Source: Acidobacteriaceae bacterium (GTDB lineage: Bacteria > Acidobacteriota > Terriglobia > Terriglobales > Acidobacteriaceae). Taken from it: a stretch of DNA of 35,654 nucleotides. The notes under the pieces are model-generated. The model saw only the letters and a program-made list of their open reading frames with translations, searched no databases and had not been told where the DNA came from. The translations under genes were made by a program, and so were the position numbers. The number at the start of each line of letters is the position of its first letter. Position 1 is the first letter of the stretch. Below, piece after piece: positions 1 to 8,392 of the stretch. The DNA lies in contig JANWJB010000009.1 in NCBI GenBank assembly GCA_025449575.1, positions 1 through 35,654 on the forward strand. The letters are read 5' to 3'.

Positions 1-170
1 GAGCTCCAATCGAGAGGTTGAGCGACGTAAAACCTTTGGCCGGGATTTCTTGGGAGGTTCTTCCGCTTCTCTTCGCTCACGGAGCCTCGCGCCGGCGCCA
101 CGGACTGATTTCAGGGAAGCAGCTCGAACCCTGACGACCGCCTCGTCCGGCTCGCCGCAAGCGGCGCGAA

Positions 171-920
171 TCAATTTAAGAACTGAACGGCCGCTTCCTT
201 GCCATCTCGCTGGAGTACAGGAGCATACAGTGGCGGTCGAGCCTCCCATATGTTCACATGCGGATCAAGGTCGCTTCTAACTGCGACTGCAACGCGGTGT
301 TCTGCCAGATCGAGTAGCCGGAACCGCCAGTTCGCTGGGTCGTCTGCAAGACCAGGATCTAACTTCAGATGGAATCGATTTGATTGGCCAAAAACAAAGG
401 AAAAGCTTTTGAGCGGAAGCGAGAGACCAAGTCCCCGCGCTTTAATGTAAGACTCCTTTAGGGTCCACAATGATAACGCGCGGTTGAATTTTTCCTGATC
501 GCTTAAAGTCTCGATTTGCTCCAGTTCCAGAGATGAAAAAAACTCGCGCGCAAGTTTGGCCACTTCTATTGCCCGGCCATGCGGTTCAATGTCTACGCCA
601 AGTTCGACCTCGTTGCCCATGAGACAAACAACCAATTCTGAGGAATTGGAGAGATTGAAACGCAAACCACAATCGGGATCAACGCTGGGTTTTCCGTACC
701 GGTTCGTCCGAAAATTCCAGGTCTGCGGAGGGGCAGGATGATAGTGTGAAAGCGCGTAGCGTACCAGGAGCCGAGTAATAATGTATTCGCGACGATGCTT
801 TTCAAATCGGAAAGTTCCGCTGCGTGCGCGTTCCTCTGCGTTCAGGATATTTTCCCAATCCCCGGCGGTTGCTTGCGCCGGCAGATCCTTCGGATGAGCA
901 TACCAAAGGTTTACGGTCAT
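171..920 (-). CDS. 4'-phosphopantetheinyl transferase, Sfp/Gsp type
   Basis: ORF 171..1106; residues VELGVDIEPHGR and LSLWTLKESYIKARGLGLSLPLKSFSF match Sfp-type PPTase signatures. Internal ATG at 918-920 is preceded (minus strand) by GAGGTGGGG, so the true start is probably 920 (MTVNLWYAHP), not 1106. Confidence 0.93.
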   Translation of the reverse strand: MTVNLWYAHPKDLPAQATAGDWENILNAEERARSGTFRFEKHRREYIITRLLVRYALSHYHPAPPQTWNFRTNRYGKPSVDPDCGLRFNLSNSSELVVCLMGNEVELGVDIEPHGRAIEVAKLAREFFSSLELEQIETLSDQEKFNRALSLWTLKESYIKARGLGLSLPLKSFSFVFGQSNRFHLKLDPGLADDPANWRFRLLDLAEHRVAVAVRSDLDPHVNIWEARPPLYAPVLQRDGKEAAVQFLN

Positions 921-1710
921 CCCCACCTCATGCGATTCCTTAAAGTCTTCATTTCGCGCGGGCATGCGAGGACTCGAATGCGGGAAGATCCAGGCCAACG
1001 TTTGGCCTGGGACGGCTGGTCGAAGAAATGTTATACCAGTGGCCAACGCTTCTGAAGTTCTCAACCAAGACAGTCCACGGGTTTTTCGCTTTCGCCTACT
1101 GGACAAGTCCTTTTCCGTCTATGGACCAGCGGTGCGAGATAACCATAGTAATCTAAATCGCAAACTTAAGGTCACCGGAATCCAAAGTACAAATGTCACC
1201 AAGGTGGCTGTGTTTCAGGAGCATCAGGGCAGCCAGGCGCCGATGGACCGGAGAAGGCGTCATTGAGGCTAACCACTTTGTCTGGAATGTATTGGAGTGC
1301 CGCGAAATGGACGAACCAAAGCGCTATTGCGTCTATGCGCGGCACAGAGTAAAACGTAGAACAGTTTCGCTCCCCCGAAATGGAAACTGAATTCCGCGAA
1401 CTGGATGCCTCCGGAGTGGTGGGGTGTGATGGTTACCGTCTGATTGCCTGACTGATGATGTGCTCCAATTTTCCCAACGTGTGCTCGGCCAGGAAAGGCC
1501 GCATGCATTTCTCTTGGGTGTGCTTGCAGATAATAGGCTGCTGCTCTGAATTGGCATCTACAGCTGGAGAGAATTGCTGATAAAAACCCGTTTTTTGGGG
1601 AAGCGTCGTAACCCAGCAGCGCTGACCACTCGCTCACGATACACGCTCGATCCCCCCGGTGGCGTTCCCTGCTGGAAGATTCTCTTTTCAGGATAACCAT
1701 ACAAGACTAC

Positions 1711-4700
1711 ATGGTCAGCTTTGTGGAACATTTGAGCACCGTCCAGCTTTTATCCGAATTGCGCCGGCTCGGCATCCGTGTGAGTGTCGAGGGGAACAAA
1801 TTGCGCTGCAGCGCTCCATCTGGACGTCTCACGAAGGAACTGGAAAGGACGATTGCAGAGCATAAAGCAGAGATCATTCAGGCTCTCCGCTTTTCCGAGA
1901 AATCATCCTCCATTCCCAGACGATCGGCGCCGAACACGCGGATCCCCTTGTCCTCTTCTCAGGAGCGCTTCTGGATTCAGCAAAACCTAAATCCGTTGAG
2001 CACAGCCTTTAACATCACTGCGACGCGCCGCTTTCACAATGCCGTGAAGGCGGAGATTCTGGAGCTCGCGTTGTGTGCATTGGTGGATAGGCACGAGATT
2101 CTGCGCACGTGTTTCGTCGAGGTGGATGGAGTACCGGCTCAAGAAATTCGGTTGGATTTGTCGCCCAAGCTCGAAACATACGACCTGGCTCACCTTAGGG
2201 GAACTGAACAGGAAACGGCGGTAGAGTCAACGATACGGGAGTTCTCCGCTCGTCGATTCGATTTTGCCGTCGGACCTCTTTTCCGGGTCGTACTGATCCG
2301 TCTTTCCAATACCGAATGCCAGGTCGTGTTGGCGGCCCACCACATTGTCTGCGACGGTTGGTCTTTGGGTATCTTCTTCGCGGAGCTCTGCTCGCTATCT
2401 GAAGCGATGGGGCGCGGACAGGCAAAAGAATTGTCTGAGCTTTCCGTTCAATATGGAGACTACGCGATATGGGAACGAAAGAGGGCGGACTCCACATTCC
2501 TGGCTCCTCAGATCGAATACTGGAAGAATAAACTCAAGTCAGCTCCTGCCTCTATCGAGATTCCTTTAGACTACCCGCGCACGTTTTCTCTGGAACACGA
2601 GTCCGCGCTTTGTTCATTCCAACTGGATCAAGCAACCTCGGAATCGCTGAAGCGGCTGGGCCGGGAGAGTGCTGCTACCCCCTTCATGGTGTTGGTGGCG
2701 ATATTCAAGGCGCTTCTTGCCCGGTACACCGGACAAGACGACATCGTTGTCGGTACTCCAGTATCAACGCGGACCGTACCGGAATTGGAAGGGTTGATTG
2801 GATGCTTCATCAATACGCATCTGTTAAGAACTGCGGTGACACAAGATATCACCGCCAGAGAACTAGTCAACCGAGTGCGCACCACGGTGCTCGAATCTCT
2901 GGCTCACCCGGATGTCCCCTTTGAAGTTTTAGTTCGGGAGCTTTTGACGAAACGAGATATGTCTCGTTCACCGCTTTTCCAGATTGCCTTCGTTCTGCTG
3001 AACACGCCGGGGGCGCAGGAATACGAGGTGGTGAGCGGCGGCAGCAATCTCGACATGACGCTGTATATGTGGGAGGCGGAAGGCAAGTTTTCGGGTTCAC
3101 TGGAATACGATGGAGCGCTCTTTCATCCCCATACCATTGCCTGCTTTACGGGTTGCTTTCAAACTCTGGCGGCGCAGATGGCGGCTCGACCGGATTCGCC
3201 GCTCATGGAGCTTGCTTTAGTCGCCAACGATCAGGCGGAAGAGTGGTTCTCCAAATACAACGGTGAGTCCATGGCATTGCCTGTGCACAGCACGCTGGAG
3301 TGGGTGCAGCAGCGGGTAAAAGCTTCTCCCGACAAGATCGCGGCTGTGTGCGGCGAAGAACAACTGAGCTTCCGCGAGTTGTGGGCTCGCTCGAGCGAGC
3401 TGGCTGGTCTCTTGCGTTCGCTGGGCGTCGGGACCGGCAGCCGCGTTGCGCTTTGCTTGAATCGCAGTTTGGATCTGGCCGTGGCTCCTCTTGCAATCTG
3501 GCAGGCGGGCGCCGCCTACGTTCCGCTTGATCCCGATTATCCCGTGGCCAGGCTTGCTTACATGCTCGAGGATGCCGGGGTATCCGTGTTGGTCACGGAG
3601 AGTGACCTGCTTGAACGTTTGCCCAGCGCGCTTCCGTCATTGATCTGCATGGATCGGGATGTGCATAAAGATCGGAACGATGTTGTCATTTTGCCCGCAG
3701 TTCCAGTGGCTCCAGATGATCTTGCATACATCATTTACACATCCGGATCGACGGGAAATCCGAAGGGGGTCGAGATCTGCCACCGCTCGCTGGTCAACTT
3801 GCTTGCCTCGATGAGGCGGGAACCGGGCATGAGCGAGACGGATCGACTGCTTGCGGTGACAACGCTCTCTTTCGATATTGCAGGTCTGGAGCTATTCTTG
3901 CCGCTGGTGAGCGGAGCGCAGGTCGTCATCGCACCAAGGAGTGCTGTAGCTGATGGAGCCGCCTTGGCTCAGTTGCTGACTGAATTCAACATCACTGCGA
4001 TGCAGGCTACACCGGTGACTTGGCGATTGCTTTTGGAATCCGGGTGGAAGGGAAAGCCCGGACTGAAGATTCTCTGCGGCGGTGAAGCGCTTTCGCGCGA
4101 TCTTGCGGAGCAGCTGGTGGCGACCGGAGCAGAGGTGTGGAACCTTTACGGCCCGACGGAGACGACGATTTGGTCAACGCGGCAGCGAATTGAAGCGCCG
4201 GTCGATCGAATCACCATTGGACGCCCCATTGACAATACGCAGCTCCATGTACTCGACGAAAGCGGCCGTCCAGTGCCGCCGGGCGTGATAGGAGAGCTCT
4301 TTATCGGTGGGATGGGTCTGGCACGAGGCTATTGGAATCGTGGAGATCTGAAGTCGGAAAGGTTTGTCACTGGACAAGGTCTCTACTCCAAGACGCGGCT
4401 CTATCGGACTGGTGATCAGGTGCGACGCCTGCTCGATGGAAGTGTGGAGTATGTCGGCCGACTGGACCAGCAGGTGAAGCTCCGCGGCTACCGCATCGAG
4501 CTGGGTGAGGTGGAGGCAGCCCTGGAGGGCCTATCTGGCATAGTGCAGGCAACCGTCACAGTCCGCGAGGATATTCCGGGGGATAAGAAGCTTATTGCTT
4601 ATTGCACCACTCGGAGTCAATCAAAGATTGATGCCGCTGAGCTTCGCAGGAGTCTACGCGGGCAGTTGCCGGACGCAATGATTCCCGCAGCGTTCGTCCA

Positions 4701-5952
4701 ACTTGACAGCATTCCTCTCACTCCCAACAACAAGGTCGATCGCAAGGCGCTTCTGGGTCCCGAATTTCAGCCGGCCTTGCTGGAAGATGCTCATGGTGAG
4801 CACGGGCGAAATGAGCTGCAGGCAGCGGAGGGAGGGATTGAGCGGGAGCGAATCGCGCCAGGCAATTATGTCGAGGCGGTTCTCGAGGAAATCTGGCGCG
4901 AAGTGCTGCAAGTCAGGCAGATTTCTGTGCACGACAATTTTTTCGAGCTTGGGGGATACTCCTTGGCCGCCACACGAGCTGTCTCCGATATCCGGGCCAA
5001 GCTGGATATCGAACTGCCGTTACGCTCGATCTTTGTCAACCCGACGATCGCCGGCCTCGCGAGTCATATTACTTTCGAGCTGTCGACTCGTCGATACAGC
5101 TATACGAGCGAGCCGAGTTCGTGGCAGCGGCTGGTGCCCGCGCAGCCCCGCGGCAGCCGCACACCATTCTTCTTCGTCGCTGGATTTAATAGACCAGATG
5201 GCCCGTTGCTTGTCCTTTCCCAACTCATAGCTCACCTCGGCAAAGATCAGCCAGTCTTCGGGTTCCAGCCTCGCTGGATGGAGGAGACTGGAGCAGATTA
5301 TTCCAGCGTGGAAGAACTCGCGCGTGAGTATCTGGCGGAATTACGGCAGGTTCAGCCCTCGGGGCCTTATCTGCTTGGCGGAAACTGCGTAGAAGGCATT
5401 GCCGTTCTGGAGATTGCAAGGCTTCTGGAGCAACAAGGCGAGAAAGTAAAGCTGTTGGTTCTGCTGGATACTGGGCAGCCGTCAAGGTGGCGAGTACTAC
5501 AGAAAGATTTGTTCTTTCTGAAAAGACGGCTGGGACATATCCGAGTAGTGCTTTCGGATATCGCGCGCTCCAGAGGCCAAGAACGACGTCATCGGATTCG
5601 CGACTTGGCGAATCGAAAACTGGGCATTGCAAGGTCGGCAGAGGATCGCGAGGCCGATCGTTTTGAGGAGCGCAGGGTCAATTATCTGCAATTGCTCTAC
5701 AGGCATAAACTCCCCTCTTGGCCGGGACGTATCACGCTGATTGGAAATGAGGAAGAGCTGAAGCTGGACCACAACTTTGGCTGGACTGGATATTCCGAGG
5801 GCGGCTTGGACGTTCACGTTATCCCCGGGTCTCACGAGACGCTACTAAGTGAGCATGGAAGAGAGGTTGCTCAAATCATCCGTCAAGGCATCGATGAGGC
5901 AACTGCGGAGCTTTTGGAGAAGGTGACACGTAGAGAGGCGGAAGTTTTGTGA
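1711..5952 (+). CDS. NRPS terminal module: TubC-like N-terminal docking domain (betaHD) - C - A - PCP - TE
   Basis: N-term LLSELRRLGIRVSVEGNKLRCSAPSGRLTKELERTIAEHKAEIIQAL (docking); AAHHIVCDGWSLG (C, HHxxxDG); YIIYTSGSTGNPKGVEI, NLYGPTETTIWS, YRTGD, NKVDRKAL (A); FFELGGYSLAATRA (PCP); FFFVAGFN...PYLLGGNCVEGIAVLEIARLLEQQG...GSHETLLSEHG (TE). Confidence 0.96.
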   Translation: MVSFVEHLSTVQLLSELRRLGIRVSVEGNKLRCSAPSGRLTKELERTIAEHKAEIIQALRFSEKSSSIPRRSAPNTRIPLSSSQERFWIQQNLNPLSTAFNITATRRFHNAVKAEILELALCALVDRHEILRTCFVEVDGVPAQEIRLDLSPKLETYDLAHLRGTEQETAVESTIREFSARRFDFAVGPLFRVVLIRLSNTECQVVLAAHHIVCDGWSLGIFFAELCSLSEAMGRGQAKELSELSVQYGDYAIWERKRADSTFLAPQIEYWKNKLKSAPASIEIPLDYPRTFSLEHESALCSFQLDQATSESLKRLGRESAATPFMVLVAIFKALLARYTGQDDIVVGTPVSTRTVPELEGLIGCFINTHLLRTAVTQDITARELVNRVRTTVLESLAHPDVPFEVLVRELLTKRDMSRSPLFQIAFVLLNTPGAQEYEVVSGGSNLDMTLYMWEAEGKFSGSLEYDGALFHPHTIACFTGCFQTLAAQMAARPDSPLMELALVANDQAEEWFSKYNGESMALPVHSTLEWVQQRVKASPDKIAAVCGEEQLSFRELWARSSELAGLLRSLGVGTGSRVALCLNRSLDLAVAPLAIWQAGAAYVPLDPDYPVARLAYMLEDAGVSVLVTESDLLERLPSALPSLICMDRDVHKDRNDVVILPAVPVAPDDLAYIIYTSGSTGNPKGVEICHRSLVNLLASMRREPGMSETDRLLAVTTLSFDIAGLELFLPLVSGAQVVIAPRSAVADGAALAQLLTEFNITAMQATPVTWRLLLESGWKGKPGLKILCGGEALSRDLAEQLVATGAEVWNLYGPTETTIWSTRQRIEAPVDRITIGRPIDNTQLHVLDESGRPVPPGVIGELFIGGMGLARGYWNRGDLKSERFVTGQGLYSKTRLYRTGDQVRRLLDGSVEYVGRLDQQVKLRGYRIELGEVEAALEGLSGIVQATVTVREDIPGDKKLIAYCTTRSQSKIDAAELRRSLRGQLPDAMIPAAFVQLDSIPLTPNNKVDRKALLGPEFQPALLEDAHGEHGRNELQAAEGGIERERIAPGNYVEAVLEEIWREVLQVRQISVHDNFFELGGYSLAATRAVSDIRAKLDIELPLRSIFVNPTIAGLASHITFELSTRRYSYTSEPSSWQRLVPAQPRGSRTPFFFVAGFNRPDGPLLVLSQLIAHLGKDQPVFGFQPRWMEETGADYSSVEELAREYLAELRQVQPSGPYLLGGNCVEGIAVLEIARLLEQQGEKVKLLVLLDTGQPSRWRVLQKDLFFLKRRLGHIRVVLSDIARSRGQERRHRIRDLANRKLGIARSAEDREADRFEERRVNYLQLLYRHKLPSWPGRITLIGNEEELKLDHNFGWTGYSEGGLDVHVIPGSHETLLSEHGREVAQIIRQGIDEATAELLEKVTRREAEVL

Positions 5953-6794
5953 CGACGACGAATGCGCCCTCCGCTTTGATCTCGACGGAAAGGTCCGCAC
6001 GCGAATCGCCGCTGATTGAGGTCCAGGATGTGACGATGCGCTTTCCCATCCCAAAACGATACCGGGAGTGGGTGCTGGCGCCGCTTCGGCCCCGGCGCGT
6101 CTTCACCGCGCTTACGAATGCGGATCTCGAGGTGCAAACGGGTGACCGCATCGCTGTCATGGGACCGAATGGCGCCGGCAAGACAACTCTACTCAAGCTG
6201 ATCGCCGGAGTCCTGCTTCCCACGGAGGGGAAGGTGCTTGTGAACGGGCACAGCACGCTTGAACAGAACGCAGCGCCACGGAGTTCCGTCGGGTTTGTCT
6301 TCAACGAAGAGCGCAGTTTCTTTTGGCGATTGACTGGCAGGCAAAATCTCGAGTTCTTCGGAGCACTCGACAATCTCTATGGGAGACAGTTGCGCGAGCG
6401 CATCGAGTATCTGCTGGAATTGGTGGGTCTGCCGGACGCGGGCGACAAAGTTGTTTCCGCATACAGCACCGGCATGAAACAGCGCCTGGCGCTCGCACGT
6501 GTCCTGATGGCGGAACCGGATGTATTAATTCTTGACGAACCCACACGCGCACTCGACCCGGTGGCCTGCGACGAGATCATCGAATTGATTTCAACCACGA
6601 TTCATCGGAACTTGCGGAAAACGCTGCTAATCGCCACGCATCGGCCGGAAGAAGCTTCATTGCTTTGCAACAAGGTCATAGTCGTCGAAGGAGGAACCAT
6701 AAGAGGTAGTGAATCCATCAAAGAACTCAATGCAAAGGGAATTACGGTGCTCGACTATTACCGCCAGCTCGTGGTGGGTGGGAGACCCTCATGA
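5949..6794 (+). CDS. ABC transporter ATP-binding protein
   Basis: Walker A MGPNGAGKTTLLKL, signature YSTGMKQRLALARVLMAEPDVLILDEPT. GTG start overlaps upstream TGA (GTGA). Confidence 0.95.
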   Translation: MTTTNAPSALISTERSARESPLIEVQDVTMRFPIPKRYREWVLAPLRPRRVFTALTNADLEVQTGDRIAVMGPNGAGKTTLLKLIAGVLLPTEGKVLVNGHSTLEQNAAPRSSVGFVFNEERSFFWRLTGRQNLEFFGALDNLYGRQLRERIEYLLELVGLPDAGDKVVSAYSTGMKQRLALARVLMAEPDVLILDEPTRALDPVACDEIIELISTTIHRNLRKTLLIATHRPEEASLLCNKVIVVEGGTIRGSESIKELNAKGITVLDYYRQLVVGGRPS

Positions 6795-7606
6795 TGTCGC
6801 TGATGAGAAAAGCCGTCGCATTCATCAAGCGTGATTTCAGCATTGAGTCCGGCTATCAGGCTGCATTTGTGATGGGACTGGTGGAATCGCTGATGCTTCT
6901 GGTGATTCTCAGCTTTGTCGGCCGGTTGGTATCGCCGACAGCGTCAGGTACCCTCAGCCGCTCCGGGTTGCATTATTTCCCCTTTGCGCTTATTGGGGTG
7001 GCATTTGCGCGTTACTTCGACATCATGTTGAGGATGTTTTCCGACTCAATTCGCACTGCACAGGTCACGGGCTGTTTAGAGGCGATGCTTTCTAGCCGGA
7101 CGGGCTCCGTCACGATCGTAATGCTCTCATCCCTCTACAGCCTCATTTCGGGGGGACTGCAACTCCTTCTGATTCTGTTGGGCGGAGTACTTCTCTTCGG
7201 GGTAAACCTTCAGCACATGAACGTGCTCGCTACGCTGCTGGTGTTGCTGGTATCGGTTTCGATCTTCGTGGGATTCGGGGTTCTATCGGCGGCCGCCATT
7301 GTCTGGCTGAAGAAAGGCGATCCCATCACTTGGATGCTCGGCGGTCTGAGCGGCATCCTCGGTGGGGCTTATTTCCCGGTCGATGTGATGCCGACCTGGA
7401 TGCAAAAAATCTCGGTCCTGATTCCTGTGAAGTACTCCTTGGACGCGTTGCGTCTCACCATGCTCCAGGGCGCGTCGTTAGCCACGGTGGCAAAACCTGT
7501 TGGCACGCTCGCCATAATCGCTGTCGTAATTTTGCCCGTCAGCGCCGCCATCTTTGCTGCCACCATTCGAAAGGGCAGGAAAGAGGGCACATTAATGGCG
7601 TACTAA
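6791..7606 (+). CDS. ABC-2 type transporter permease
   Basis: Multiple hydrophobic segments, PxxYFPVDVMPTWMQKISVLIPVKYSLDALR typical of ABC-2 permeases; ATGA overlap with the ATPase gene. Confidence 0.9.
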   Translation: MMSLMRKAVAFIKRDFSIESGYQAAFVMGLVESLMLLVILSFVGRLVSPTASGTLSRSGLHYFPFALIGVAFARYFDIMLRMFSDSIRTAQVTGCLEAMLSSRTGSVTIVMLSSLYSLISGGLQLLLILLGGVLLFGVNLQHMNVLATLLVLLVSVSIFVGFGVLSAAAIVWLKKGDPITWMLGGLSGILGGAYFPVDVMPTWMQKISVLIPVKYSLDALRLTMLQGASLATVAKPVGTLAIIAVVILPVSAAIFAATIRKGRKEGTLMAY

Positions 7607-7621
7607 TTTCCTGCGCCGCCA

Positions 7622-8392
7622 GTGCTAAATATGCTTAAGCGACCTCGATTCCGGGACAGATCAGTTGTTCAGCTCTTCTGCGTTCCACACGCGGGAAGTG
7701 GCCCCGCCGTGTTTCGAGGATGGTCTGAGCGGATGGCTCCCGAGGCCGAGACAATCATCGTGGAGCTACCCGGGCGAGAGTCTCGGTTCTATGAGCCTCC
7801 TTATCAGCGTATGGACCCGCTTGTCTCCGACCTTGCTGGAGCAGTGATTGATTGTTTGTCCGCGGATCAGACATTTGCATTTTTCGGCAACAGCATGGGA
7901 AGTGTAGTCGCCTTCGAGACCCTTCACGAGATAAGACGGAGGACTGGCCGCACGGCTCTGCATCTGTTCGTTTCGGCTTCTGGCGCTCCGCACTGCCGAT
8001 CTATTTTGCCGCCTATCGGCCATCTGGAGGATGACGAGTTGGTTCGGGAGGTCGACGCGCGCTACGGTGGCATCCCTGCAGCCGTTTTGGCCGACAAAGA
8101 ATTTCTTGCGCTGGCTCTTCCCACTTTGCGCGCAGATATTTGCTTGCTCGAAGCGTATCAGCCGGAGAAGCCTGAACCGTTGGAGTGTCCGATCACTGCC
8201 TTCGGCGGTAATTTCGATGCAACTATTCCTCCGGAACAGGTGGAAGCATGGCGGGAGCAGACCTCGAGCACCTTTAGCAGCTTCTTCCTTGAAGAGGGCC
8301 ACCTCTATTTGGACAGTGCCCGAGATCTCCTGTTGCGGCATCTGCGCCAGTCCCTGTTCGCACCCACATCGACAGGGGGAAATTTCCAGTGA
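7622..8392 (+). CDS. Type II (editing) thioesterase, GrsT/RifR family
   Basis: LFCVPHAGSGPAVFRGWSERMAPEAETIIVELPGRESRF, catalytic FFGNSMGSVVAFE (GxSxG), GGNFDATIPPEQVEAWREQT...EEGHLYL. Start GTG 7622 or ATG 7631. Confidence 0.93.
   Translation: MLNMLKRPRFRDRSVVQLFCVPHAGSGPAVFRGWSERMAPEAETIIVELPGRESRFYEPPYQRMDPLVSDLAGAVIDCLSADQTFAFFGNSMGSVVAFETLHEIRRRTGRTALHLFVSASGAPHCRSILPPIGHLEDDELVREVDARYGGIPAAVLADKEFLALALPTLRADICLLEAYQPEKPEPLECPITAFGGNFDATIPPEQVEAWREQTSSTFSSFFLEEGHLYLDSARDLLLRHLRQSLFAPTSTGGNFQ

Noticed and set aside
1269-1700. Minus-strand 143-aa ORF upstream of the first NRPS
   Set aside because: No recognisable family, compositionally uneven, and a different minus-strand frame looks more protein-like over part of it; not reported as CDS.
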